A stretch of 47,644 nt of DNA from Bacillota bacterium (lineage in GTDB: Bacteria > Bacillota > Sulfobacillia > RBS10-35 > JAJYVN01): contig JAJYVN010000002.1 in NCBI GenBank assembly GCA_021791995.1, forward strand, positions 1 through 47,644, given 5' to 3'. The notes beneath the pieces are model-generated. The model had not been told where the DNA came from. It did no database searches and saw only the letters and a program-made list of their open reading frames with translations. Below, in pieces: positions 39,535-47,644 of the stretch. The position numbers and the translations under genes were made by a program. Each line of letters opens with the position of its first letter. Position 1 is the stretch's first letter.

Positions 39535-41139
39535 CTACCACCGCACTGACGGGCGCCCGCCCTTGGTCACGATCAAGGTGGCCCACATGCCGGACGCCTC
39601 ATGGCCAGGGACAAGGGACGTGATGCGATACGTCCCCACCGCGGTCGGAACGAATGTGAACGACCTGACTGCACCCTTACGCAGACCATACTTCAGATCC
39701 TTGAGCGGTGTGCCGGCGCCGGGGAAGGCCACGGTGCTGGAACCCGGACGGACGACGGCAAGAGAATTCGGCAGGGTCGAACGATTCTCCAAGGTTATCT
39801 GGACGAGCCAGTGTAGAGGCACGCGCACTGATAGGAAGCCATGGGCGGTACCATCCAAGTCGAAACCGCCGTTTTTCAAACCGGCGATCATGGTCAATCG
39901 CATCAGGTGCTGCGCCGCGTCGACATGGAAGTAAGATGCTACGGACCCGGCGACGCTAGTTGACGCACTAGTAGGACGCGTGGCACCAGAGCGTTTATTC
40001 AAGACCCGGCGTACCTGAATGGCGAGTTCCGTAGGCGTAAGCCAACCGTCGTGTGAACCGACGACCTTCCCGTTGGCCGATACCACCGCAAACCATGGCA
40101 GATCCTGTACGCCATAGCCGTCCGCCACTCGTCCGGCGGTATCCAAGGCGATGGGGTACATAGGAGCCGGTAGCGAACGGGCATATGAGCGTACGGCTTG
40201 ACTGCTGACCTCTGTGGGAAGCTCGTCCACGGCCACGAGCGGTGGCAAGCCATCCCGCTTGGCCAGTGAGACGTAGTCATTGAGCCCGGCCAATTGGCTC
40301 CTGAGATTTGATGTCTGCGAGAGCCAAGTCGCAAAAAACAAGACAACGCGTGGTCTGCCCGGTTGGAGGCGTACTGGCAGAGAGTTTACGGCCGCAAGTG
40401 ATGCCGCACGGTTCGGCTCAATACCGGGCACGGTGGTATAGGAGAGATCGCTGTGGACCTTGGGATGCGAGGGGAGCAGGCGGGATGCCTCCTCCGCGAG
40501 GATTTGGGCCTGCTGATTGATCGCAGCATAGGCCATCTGCGTCATGTAAATGCGCCGTTCACGGCCACGTGTGTCGAGGACATATAACGCCGGCGTGTGG
40601 TCGATGAGTCCGTGGACAACCTGCACGTAGATGCCGTATGCCCTCCACACCGCTGCCAACTGGCGGGGTGTGCCGGTGAGAAACGTCCAGTCGTGCATAA
40701 GGCCATGGGACTCCGAATACGCCCGCACGTCCGCTACAGAGGTCGCCTGCGGGTTGGCGTCCACCCCCACCAACGCCACGCGCCGTCCTGCAGCTCCCAG
40801 CATGCGGCGGGCCAAGGACATGCTGGCGGTGGTCAGCGGGCAGATAGTTGTGCACTGGGAGTCTACAAAGGCCATGATGACCACGCGCCCGCGGAACGCC
40901 GATAACGACACCTTACGACCAAACTGATCCACAAGGGTGAAGCTGGGCGCTACCTTGTGAGGAAGTGAGCTACCGGGATCCAGATCAGGGTTGGACGCCA
41001 AGGCCGAGGGTGTCGCTGACGTGACGGCGACATTTGTTAACCGGCTTCGAAGGGCGATCGTGAAGATGCCCCCGGCGACGAATACCACGGCCACAACCAC
41101 CCAGAGCATCCAAAGTAAGCGCCTCAGGTGCAAACCCAT
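39535..41139 (-). CDS. SCO domain, degenerate thioredoxin domain and sulfocyanin-like domain
   Basis: A 534-residue membrane-anchored protein. The SCO domain is intact (QCTTICPLT, C96 and C100; H181 in DHTPALYVLD). The middle thioredoxin-like domain has lost its active site: FFATWLSQTSNL replaces FFATWCxxC. The last 140 residues look like a sulfocyanin/cupredoxin (FVPTAVGTYRITSLVPGHEA then SGM), but the Cys ligand is Ser508 and the first His is Asn458, leaving H513 and M518. It probably keeps the fold but not a type 1 copper site. It is paralogous to the next gene. Confidence 0.72.
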   Translation of the reverse strand: MGLHLRRLLWMLWVVVAVVFVAGGIFTIALRSRLTNVAVTSATPSALASNPDLDPGSSLPHKVAPSFTLVDQFGRKVSLSAFRGRVVIMAFVDSQCTTICPLTTASMSLARRMLGAAGRRVALVGVDANPQATSVADVRAYSESHGLMHDWTFLTGTPRQLAAVWRAYGIYVQVVHGLIDHTPALYVLDTRGRERRIYMTQMAYAAINQQAQILAEEASRLLPSHPKVHSDLSYTTVPGIEPNRAASLAAVNSLPVRLQPGRPRVVLFFATWLSQTSNLRSQLAGLNDYVSLAKRDGLPPLVAVDELPTEVSSQAVRSYARSLPAPMYPIALDTAGRVADGYGVQDLPWFAVVSANGKVVGSHDGWLTPTELAIQVRRVLNKRSGATRPTSASTSVAGSVASYFHVDAAQHLMRLTMIAGLKNGGFDLDGTAHGFLSVRVPLHWLVQITLENRSTLPNSLAVVRPGSSTVAFPGAGTPLKDLKYGLRKGAVRSFTFVPTAVGTYRITSLVPGHEASGMWATLIVTKGGRPSVRW

Positions 41140-41449
41140 CCCTTTCCGCGATACGGGGGGCCCGGTGAATCACCGTCTGAGATCTACGTGACGAGTCGTC
41201 GTCATCGAGAGCGACCCTTCGCCTTTGGCGCCGCGGCTCATCAGGGCATCACGGTTCGAGTGTAGGATCCTTGCGTGAATCTCCGATGTTGCTCGGATGA
41301 AGTTTCGGTAAAGGGTGTCAACGCCGGTTTTGAACTGACCCACTGGAGTCGGTTGGGAATTGACCCGCCCCTGGATCACGGTAGCGAGTGACTCTATGGG
41401 GCAAGGGGCCGTGGGGGGCCCGGGCCCCCCACGGCCGGCACGGCGCCGG

Positions 41450-42229
41450 TCATCGGTTGTCCCCCTCTCGCGGCGGCGGGCCAAGGGTGCCTGCCCGCCG
41501 CTTCTCCCGCAGTCGGTAGCTCTCGCCCCGGATGTTCACCACGTGGCTGTGGTGCAGTAACCGGTCCAAGATCGCCGTGGCCACCACCGAGTCCCCCAGC
41601 ACCTCGCCCCACTCGGCGAAGCCCTTGTTGGACGTCAGGACAATGCTCCCACGCTCGTACCGGGCGCTCACCAAGGTGAACAAGGCCGTCGCCGCCACAC
41701 GGTCGCATGGCCACACCCCGAACTCGTCAATCACAAGTACCTTGGGCGCCAGGTACACCCGCATCCGCCGCTCCAGTCGGTGCTCCACCTGCGCCCGCGA
41801 CAGGTCCTCCAACAGATCGTGGGCCCGCACGAAGTACACTCCATGGCCTTGCTCGATCGCCCGCAGCCCCAGAGCCGTCGCTAGGTGGGTCTTGCCCACT
41901 CCCGGCGGCCCCAGGAACAGCACGTTGGATGCCTCCGTCACAAACGCTAGGCTGGTCAGTTCCCGGATCTGCCGCTCGTCGATCGACGGCTGGAACGCGA
42001 AGTCGAAGTCCTCTAACGTGCGCCGATAGGGCAAGTGGGCAAGCCGGGTGCGGGTCCGCAGGTATCTCTCCCGTCGGGCGGTCATCTCCACCTGCAGAAG
42101 CTCCGCCAGAAACTCGGGGTAGACCATCTCTTTGCGGGCCGCAGTCTCCACCAAGCCGTCCAGCGCCATGGCCGCCTGGGTCAGACCCAAGTGCTCGAGC
42201 GATACCCGGCAGCGCTCAAGGTCGATCAC
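41450..42229 (-). CDS. istB: IstB-like helper ATPase of IS21
   Basis: A 259-residue DnaC/IstB AAA+ protein: Walker A FLGPPGVGKTHLATALGLRA, Walker B VLVIDEFGVWP and the IstB C-terminal block NKGFAEWGEVLGDSVVATAI then LDRLLHHSHVVNIRGESYRL. It selects target sites and activates the IstA transposase. Its ATG overlaps the istA stop by ATGA. Confidence 0.95.
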   Translation of the reverse strand: MIDLERCRVSLEHLGLTQAAMALDGLVETAARKEMVYPEFLAELLQVEMTARRERYLRTRTRLAHLPYRRTLEDFDFAFQPSIDERQIRELTSLAFVTEASNVLFLGPPGVGKTHLATALGLRAIEQGHGVYFVRAHDLLEDLSRAQVEHRLERRMRVYLAPKVLVIDEFGVWPCDRVAATALFTLVSARYERGSIVLTSNKGFAEWGEVLGDSVVATAILDRLLHHSHVVNIRGESYRLREKRRAGTLGPPPREGDNR

Positions 42230-43440
42230 GACACCACCCCCGCCAAGGCCTCGTACACAGCAAGCGGGCGCCTCTCCACGGTCACGTCGGCGACCTGTAC
42301 GGCCAGGGCCTCTCGCCGTGGTCGGCCATCGCCTTGCCTAAGACCCGTCCACTGGCCGGGAACCCTAAGCCGTTGCCCTGGGCGGCTGGCGTGGGGGTGT
42401 ACCGCTATCCGCTCGCCCTCGGCCCAGATCGTGATCACGTCAGCCTTGGGCTCCAGCTGCACCGATGTGCCGGCCCACCGCCAAGGCACGCCGTACCACG
42501 CCCTCTGCCACTGCACAAAGCCGTCGCGTCCCACCTGGCGGTCTTCGCGCACCAAGTCCGCCACGCGACTCGCCGGCGGGACGGCACCCAACATCGCCCG
42601 TTCCCTCAGAAGCTGGTCCCCGGGTCGCTCCAAGGTGGTGCCGTGGACCCGCATATCGGCGACCGAGATACACCACTCCATGGCCTGGCGATTGAGTTCC
42701 CCGAGGTCTGTGAACCGGGCACTGGGCCAGAAGTTGTTTCGGACGTACTTGACCCCGCTCTCCACCCGTCCCTTGGTCTGGGCCCGGTAGGGACGGCACA
42801 GCCGGATCTCCATGCCCACCCGACGGGCGAAGTCCAGGAACTTGGGGTTGAGCACCACCTCGCCGGCGTCGTCGCGGCCTAGGACCACGACCTTGGCGTT
42901 GTCATAGAGGCCGACCTTGGGGACACCGCCGAAGTGGGCAAACGCGTTCAGGTGGCAGCGGATGAACGATGCCGAGTCGGCCTTCTCGATGAACTCGACG
43001 TAGATGGCGCGCGACCAGCTCAGCACCATGACGAAGGCCCAGATGGACCGGGTGCGGCCATCCGGGGTCTGGTAGCGGAAGAACCCGAAATCGACCTGGG
43101 CCTGTTCGCCGGGCTGGGTCTCGAAGCGGCGTGTTGCCTTGGGCTCGAGCGGCCGGCGCAGGGGCTGCACGAACTCCTTGAGGATCGTACGTCCGCCGGC
43201 ATAGCCCATGGCCCGGATCTCCCGCAGCAGCACCTCGCAATTCTCAAGCCCCTCGGCCAGGCGGCCCTCGATGTAGGGCTTGTAGGGGTCGATCTGCGAC
43301 GGCCGCCGTGGCCGGGACTTCGGCTTGGGCACGCCATCGGCTCGCAGGTAGCGGCGTACGGTGTTTCTGGCAACGCTCAGTTCCCTTGCGATGGCTCGGA
43401 TCGACCTTCCCTGGCCGTGCATCTCGTACAATCGACGCAT
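42226..43440 (-). CDS. istA: IstA transposase of IS21
   Basis: A 404-residue DDE transposase with an N-terminal HTH (GRSIRAIARELSVARNTVRR) and DDE residues in QVDFGFFRY, GLYDNAKVVVLG and KGRVESGVKYVRNNF. The Mu B-like C-terminal beta domain is present. The ATG at 43440 has AGGAGG seven bases upstream. Length and motifs indicate an intact enzyme. Confidence 0.95.
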   Translation of the reverse strand: MRRLYEMHGQGRSIRAIARELSVARNTVRRYLRADGVPKPKSRPRRPSQIDPYKPYIEGRLAEGLENCEVLLREIRAMGYAGGRTILKEFVQPLRRPLEPKATRRFETQPGEQAQVDFGFFRYQTPDGRTRSIWAFVMVLSWSRAIYVEFIEKADSASFIRCHLNAFAHFGGVPKVGLYDNAKVVVLGRDDAGEVVLNPKFLDFARRVGMEIRLCRPYRAQTKGRVESGVKYVRNNFWPSARFTDLGELNRQAMEWCISVADMRVHGTTLERPGDQLLRERAMLGAVPPASRVADLVREDRQVGRDGFVQWQRAWYGVPWRWAGTSVQLEPKADVITIWAEGERIAVHPHASRPGQRLRVPGQWTGLRQGDGRPRREALAVQVADVTVERRPLAVYEALAGVVS

Positions 43441-43562
43441 TGGCCCACCTCCTAGCAAGTGCACACCTCCCGAATCCTGGCAGGGATCCGGAGGGGTACT
43501 TCGTCGGGGGTGGGTCAATTCATACCCGGCGCACGTGGGTCAGTTTACCGGTGGCGGTAACA

Positions 43563-43980
43563 AGGGCACCTCGAAACGAAGGCGACGCCTCCACGGGACT
43601 TCTTCCGCTCCACCGGTTCAACCATGCGTAGCCTGCCTGTATGGCGTGGACCACAGCCCGTCAACCAGGTTATACGCTGCTGGCCCGGGGCCCCTGTTGT
43701 CCGTCCTGATGGGGCGTAAGCGGTAACGGTTCTCTTGGGCGCAGTACCCAAACCTCTGTAGCAAGCCACGTGATAAGGGCCAAGGGGACGGCCCCGCCCG
43801 GATCGGTGCGAGGATGAAGTTCGTGTGAAGCCGACCGAGGGACACGTCCAAATACGGCAGCACTCTCCAGCGCCCTGCCTTCCCTGGAAACTCTGCCAGC
43901 TTCTCTCGTAGGGAGCTGTTCACCACACGGCACGCCCGTCCCACCGCCGCCAAGGTCAAGGCGAAACGCTGCCGCTCGCT
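43563..43980. other. 418-bp gap, no recognisable gene
   Basis: This stretch lies between the IS21 right end and ccdA. It contains a 113-codon minus-strand frame (43618-43959) without a ribosome binding site or recognisable sequence. Before the IS inserted it joined 41140-41315, which likewise shows no gene. Confidence 0.5.
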
Positions 43981-44691
43981 CTACGTCCATCCACGACCAG
44001 CGAGCAATCCGCCTGGCCCGGATAGCCAGTACCACACTACATACATCCCCGAGGCCAGAACAAACACGCCGCCAACGCGTTCGATGTACGGTAGGATCTG
44101 GCGAATGCGTACCGTCATCATCTGGCGAGCACTGACGGTGAGCACGCTGACAGCATTCACCACCGCGCCAAGCCCCGCACCATACGTGAGCAGTACGAAC
44201 AGCGTACCGACGGGCGAGTGCGCCATGACCGTCTGCAGTACCAATGAGAGAAATAGTGGTAAGCTGCAACTTAGGCACGCGATGCCGTAGACAACTCCAT
44301 AGCCGTACACGCCGAGTTGGCGCCCGTCGCTCATGTGCCCAACAAGCGGGATGCCCCGTAGTTCGATGCCCCCAAGCCTTCCCCTCACGACGCCGATCGC
44401 TCCCCAGGTTGCCATGAGCAGCCCGACGGCCACCGCCGCCCACGGGATGACAGCGATGAAAGTGGTCGCCAGGATATTAATGAGAACCGCAGCTATGCCA
44501 AAGAGCGCCATAAAGCCCGCCGTGATCCGGATTCCCGTGCCGAGGCTTTTGAATGCGGTCGATCCACCGGTTCCGGCGTCGGTATCCAATACCATGCCGA
44601 TATAGGATGGCAACATGCCGATGCCGCATGGGCTGAGCCCAGCCAGCGTCCCGGTACCAAAGGCAAGGCCGTAGAGGGGCCACAGAGTCAA
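43981..44691 (-). CDS. ccdA: CcdA-like membrane thiol-disulfide transporter
   Basis: A 236-residue, six-segment membrane protein. The first helix contains SPCGIGMLPSYIG (C22), and the fourth contains GIACLSCSLPLFLSL (C139, C142). These Cys positions carry reducing equivalents from cytoplasmic thioredoxin to exported thioredoxins such as ResA or TlpA for cytochrome c assembly. The TTG start at 44691 has AGGAGG six bases upstream. It is the last gene of the ccm operon here. Confidence 0.88.
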   Translation of the reverse strand: MTLWPLYGLAFGTGTLAGLSPCGIGMLPSYIGMVLDTDAGTGGSTAFKSLGTGIRITAGFMALFGIAAVLINILATTFIAVIPWAAVAVGLLMATWGAIGVVRGRLGGIELRGIPLVGHMSDGRQLGVYGYGVVYGIACLSCSLPLFLSLVLQTVMAHSPVGTLFVLLTYGAGLGAVVNAVSVLTVSARQMMTVRIRQILPYIERVGGVFVLASGMYVVWYWLSGPGGLLAGRGWT

Positions 44692-44706
44692 GACCTTCCT
44701 CCTCCT

Positions 44707-45360
44707 TCAGACGCGCAAGCCACCGAATCGACGCAGCGTCCACCAGGCCGCACCCAGGAGGTCCACTCCCCCAAGGGCTCCGAGGGCTACGGCCACCACC
44801 GCCCGATCCACGGAAATGGAACTCGAAAGCGCGATGGGAATGAATAGCTGCGTGCCCTGGGCCACGTTTTCAGCGGCAAACACGCGAAGTACCCGACCAG
44901 CAAGTCGTGTGCGGCCTGCATAGGTGAAGGGTCCGAGGGCATTCCCTGACGGGTATGCGCCCCCACCCACGAAGAGAGTAACCCTCTCGATCGCAGCCGA
45001 TGCCGTTTCCTGCAGCAGATACGGCGTGCTGGCCCGCGAGATCACATTCAGCACCAAGGAAACCGGCCGGCCGTCGACCCATACGCCATCCTGGGTCATG
45101 CTCACCGGTACTCGGGGGTGCAAGACCTGCACCGAGGTAAACCCTTGCGGGAGGGCGACGAATTCACGCTGTCCCGGCGGAAGCCTCGTCCACGTGAGGT
45201 CCACGAGCGTATGCACCGAACGTCCAGCCGGCACTATCACAATGGTCTCCGACCCGATGACTCCCGCGGCATCGGTGGCCGCCCAGGCCTCCCCCGGCAC
45301 AAGCAGCGCCAACCCGGCCAGCAAACCAGCAACGAGAGCGCAGAGCCCGCGTAGGCTCAT
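44707..45360 (-). CDS. secreted, C-terminally anchored protein of unknown function
   Basis: A 217-residue protein with a signal peptide (LCALVAGLLAGLALLVPGEA, cleavage near AWA), a beta-rich exported domain (for example GVWVDGRPVSLVLNVIS) and a C-terminal transmembrane segment AVVAVALGALGGVDLLGAAW followed by basic residues. No Cys or haem motif is present. The ATG overlaps the CcmI-like stop (ATGA), so it is made with the cytochrome-maturation proteins and probably works with them at the membrane. Confidence 0.65.
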   Translation of the reverse strand: MSLRGLCALVAGLLAGLALLVPGEAWAATDAAGVIGSETIVIVPAGRSVHTLVDLTWTRLPPGQREFVALPQGFTSVQVLHPRVPVSMTQDGVWVDGRPVSLVLNVISRASTPYLLQETASAAIERVTLFVGGGAYPSGNALGPFTYAGRTRLAGRVLRVFAAENVAQGTQLFIPIALSSSISVDRAVVAVALGALGGVDLLGAAWWTLRRFGGLRV

Positions 45361-45620
45361 GCCTGTTCCTCCGGAGTATGATCGCCTTCGAGCAAGAGCC
45401 CGTAGTCTCGGGCGTCGAGTTTCCCGGTCCGCAGATCCTCGCCTGAGTCAAGACGTAGGCTCGGTGAGGCCACGTTCGACGGCTGGATGGGTTCGCGTCC
45501 GAACCACACGCGGGCCTCCGCCACAAGCCAGGCGTCCGGCACCGGACGAACCAGCGGCAAGACCACGAGGGCCACAGCGGACACGCCGAGCACGAACGCC
45601 AACAACGCCACAGCGATCAC
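45357..45620 (-). CDS. CcmI-like small membrane protein
   Basis: An 87-residue protein with one N-terminal transmembrane segment (MIAVALLAFVLGVSAVALVV) and a soluble tail ending TGKLDARDYGLLLEGDHTPE then EQA. The end resembles the start of CcmI/CycH-type proteins (GKL...DY..l). The GTG start (AGGAGG seven bases upstream) overlaps the ccmF stop by GTGA. It may hold apocytochrome near CcmF; the assignment rests mainly on context and this short motif. Confidence 0.55.
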   Translation of the reverse strand: MIAVALLAFVLGVSAVALVVLPLVRPVPDAWLVAEARVWFGREPIQPSNVASPSLRLDSGEDLRTGKLDARDYGLLLEGDHTPEEQA

Positions 45621-47644
45621 GAAGGTACCTCCTCGCCTGCGATCAAGGGTCGACTGGCCGACGGCGCCGCTACACCTGAGGGTAGGACTGGCGGCCGTAT
45701 ACGAGGGCTCAGAACGAGGAGAAGGGCCATCGACACCACGAGCAGGAGCGCGCCGCCCCAAAACCACGTGATCAGCGGGTTCACAAAAACTTCAAGGATC
45801 GCTCGCTGCCCCTGTACTTCGTCCAGTACCACGTATAGATCGCCTGTGACGCTGTGCATGATGCCAACCCTAGCAAGGGGCGCGCTATCCCCCGGATAGA
45901 TGATGTCCTGAGGAGTGAGGGTACCCCCGGTGGCCTCGTTGATCAGATCCGCCTGCACGACGGTGTCGACGCCCACCATGCTCCGGGTCAGACCGGTATA
46001 CGTGAGCCGGTAGCCGCCCACATTCACCGCCTGACCCGCAGTTACGGCGAGCGTCGTGCGCTGCTGAAACAGCCATGACCCGGTAATGCCGATGAACATG
46101 AGGGCGAAGGCTACGTGCGCCGCGTAGCCCAGGTAGCGGTGGGCGTGCCGGACCAACATGTCTTGCGCGACTTCGCGCCCCGGGGAGCCCGCACCTCGAC
46201 GGGCCCGGATCGCGCGCACGTACTCCCCGATGTGGGCCGCAATGGCGAAGGTCGCTGCACCGAACGCGGCGACGGCGCGCCAGTCCTCGTGGCCGACGAG
46301 CCTCGGCAAGAGGCCAAGGGTCGCCAGCGCCGTCAGGAGGCCGAATGCCACCGGCCAAGCCAAGAGCCTGGGCATCTTCCCGCCGGTCGTACGGCGCCAG
46401 CCGATAGCGGTCGACATGCCCATGGTGACAAGGATCAGAGTGGCGAAAGGGCCCACGGCCGAGGTGAAGAACGATTCGGTCACCGTCATCTCCTGGCCAA
46501 GGAAGTCACGGGAGACAATGGGAAAGAGCGTCCCCCAGAGTACGGCCGCAAGCGCACCCAGGACGAATAGGTTATTGAGCAAAAAGGCGTATTCCTTGGA
46601 CACGAAGCTTTCCAGCTCGTGCTCGTCGACGAGGAGGTCCCGGTGTCGGATGATGGTAAGGAGCGTGAACGCGAGCACAGCGCCGAAGTAGATCCCGAGC
46701 GGTAAGCTCACGGGCGATTCACTGAACGTGTGGATGGACGGAAGAAAACCGCTTCGCGTGAGAAACGTCCCGAACACGGCAAGGCCGAACGCGACCCCAA
46801 CGAGCGCCATGTTCCAGAGGCGAAACGTACCTGGCCGCCGCTCCTCCACCATGCCGGAGTGGATGAGCGCGACCGACGCAAGCCACGGCATGAAGGCAGC
46901 ATTCTCCACCGGATCCCACGCCCAGTAACCGCCCCAGCCAAGCTCGGTATAGGACCAGTAGCCGCCCAGAACGAGAGCGGCACTAAGGAACGTGAAGGCC
47001 ACCAGCATCCACCGGCGGCTGAGGCGCACCCACAGGTCGTCCCGCCGCCGCGCCCACAGCGAGCCCGTGGCCCAAGCGAAGGGCACCGTGAGGCCGATGA
47101 ACCCGATGTACATGGCAGGTGGATGCACGGCCATCCACACGTTCTGGAGGAGCGGCTCAAGCCCGCTCCCGTCGTAGGGCGGGAAGGGTGTCGTGACGAA
47201 GGGCGAGACGAACACCGTCACCATGAGGAGGTAGACCGCCGTAACGCCGCTCAGGATCATCAGGGCGTACGGCACGACCGGCGCCTCGTCTGCCGGCTCA
47301 CGGGCGACGACGTAGGCGGCGTAGAGGGACAGGATCCATACCCAAAACAAGAGCGAGCCGGCGCTTCCCGACCATAGGGCGGTCAGCTTGAGGAACAGGG
47401 GCAGGTTGCGGCTTGTGTTGTCCGCCACGTCGACGAAGGAGAAGTTGCTCGTCACGAGCGCGTACTCCAAGACGCCGATGCTACCGGTAATCAGCATGGC
47501 GACGCCGAGGACAGCGCCTCTCGCCGCCCACCATGCCCGCACCGAGCGGGCGGAAATGGCGCACACCGAAAGGGCGATCGCCGCTACCGTCAAGCCGAGC
47601 GCGGCCAGAAGCAAGAGCCTTCCGATCTCAGCCGTCGCCGCCGC
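45617..47644 (-). CDS. ccmF: cytochrome c haem lyase subunit CcmF, 5' end beyond window
   Basis: Over 670 residues of a large polytopic membrane protein with the haem-handling WWD-type motif WGGYWAWDPVENAAFMPWLA, SKEYAFLLNNLFVLGALAAV and RDFLGQEMTVTESFFTSAVG. The frame stays open to the right edge (AAATAEIGRLLLLAALGLTV); the normal CcmF N-terminus starts in this way, so the true start lies just outside the window. The TTG at 47614 is not the likely start. CcmF ligates haem to apocytochrome c with CcmH. It heads the ccmF-ccmI-like-secreted-ccdA operon. Confidence 0.95.
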   Translation of the reverse strand, partial: AAATAEIGRLLLLAALGLTVAAIALSVCAISARSVRAWWAARGAVLGVAMLITGSIGVLEYALVTSNFSFVDVADNTSRNLPLFLKLTALWSGSAGSLLFWVWILSLYAAYVVAREPADEAPVVPYALMILSGVTAVYLLMVTVFVSPFVTTPFPPYDGSGLEPLLQNVWMAVHPPAMYIGFIGLTVPFAWATGSLWARRRDDLWVRLSRRWMLVAFTFLSAALVLGGYWSYTELGWGGYWAWDPVENAAFMPWLASVALIHSGMVEERRPGTFRLWNMALVGVAFGLAVFGTFLTRSGFLPSIHTFSESPVSLPLGIYFGAVLAFTLLTIIRHRDLLVDEHELESFVSKEYAFLLNNLFVLGALAAVLWGTLFPIVSRDFLGQEMTVTESFFTSAVGPFATLILVTMGMSTAIGWRRTTGGKMPRLLAWPVAFGLLTALATLGLLPRLVGHEDWRAVAAFGAATFAIAAHIGEYVRAIRARRGAGSPGREVAQDMLVRHAHRYLGYAAHVAFALMFIGITGSWLFQQRTTLAVTAGQAVNVGGYRLTYTGLTRSMVGVDTVVQADLINEATGGTLTPQDIIYPGDSAPLARVGIMHSVTGDLYVVLDEVQGQRAILEVFVNPLITWFWGGALLLVVSMALLLVLSPRIRPPVLPSGVAAPSASRPLIAGEEVPS

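Larger units (their letters stand above)
41316..43562. mobile_element. complete IS21-family insertion sequence
   Basis: 2247 bp, bounded by imperfect inverted repeats of about 56 bp that both begin TGT (41316-41371 and 43507-43562). Within each, two internal (A)ACTGACCCA and AATTGACCC repeats are conserved, as in IS21 multiple-repeat ends. The 4-bp sequence AGGG flanks both sides (41312-41315 and 43563-43566), a target duplication of normal IS21 size. It carries istA and istB in the standard overlapping order and appears intact. Confidence 0.92.

Noticed and set aside
43618..43959. 113-codon minus frame between IS21 and ccdA
   Set aside because: No ribosome binding site, no recognised motif, unremarkable composition.

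Overview
Host and replicon type. The window is GC-rich DNA with strong AGGAGG-type ribosome binding sites, frequent GTG and TTG starts, a Spo0E-family phosphatase gene and SCO/cytochrome-c-maturation genes. This fits a high-GC member of the Bacillota, probably an aerobe able to handle reduced sulfur; the genus cannot be read from the sequence. Almost every gene is on the minus strand, so transcription runs right to left; only the first two certain genes (825-1839) are on the plus strand.

Region 1, about 0.8-24.3 kb: plasmid-like or conjugative-element housekeeping. It holds an XRE regulator with an ImmA/IrrE protease, a SNF2-type helicase coupled to a protein of unknown function, a RavA/ViaA-like pair (MoxR AAA+ ATPase and VWA protein), an element-borne sliding clamp (dnaN) with two coupled genes, a Spo0E-like protein, SSB, a macro-domain protein, an M50-like membrane protease, a SLOG-fold protein, several Cys-rich zinc-ribbon proteins, hicAB, and a split HipA-like kinase/HIRAN pair. 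Many gaps between these genes carry large GC-rich hairpins, two with an identical 19-nt loop. A gene-poor stretch (22.95-24.3 kb) holds a degenerate 69-bp direct repeat and a 15-bp tandem repeat array, and may be an origin or other cis-acting site.

Region 2, about 24.3-32.5 kb: the most interesting part. Read in transcription order it encodes a small protein, an EAL c-di-GMP phosphodiesterase, a ParM-like actin ATPase whose start overlaps the EAL stop, a ribbon-helix-helix (ParR-like) protein, an array of TGGCGCCA boxes, a second RHH protein, a 1221-residue VirD4/TraG-like membrane ATPase fused to a complete GGDEF domain, a second TGGCGCCA array, and a replication-relaxation-like protein. This looks like a DNA segregation and transfer locus with its own c-di-GMP synthase and hydrolase domains. 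I know of no described system with this architecture; that it works as one circuit is inference.

Region 3, about 32.7-37.7 kb: a sulfur-responsive operon (ArsR-rhodanese regulator, DsrE-like protein, SQR-like flavoprotein, small membrane protein, MFS transporter) plus a Met/Gly-rich lipoprotein gene with its own terminator.

Region 4, about 37.8-47.6 kb: cytochrome c maturation and copper/thiol redox genes (ccmF, running off the right edge; a CcmI-like protein; a secreted protein; ccdA; two SCO-thioredoxin fusions, one ending in a sulfocyanin-like domain). A decayed ccmF copy lies at 37.8-38.1 kb. A complete IS21-family element (41316-43562) with 4-bp target duplications separates the ccm genes from the SCO genes.
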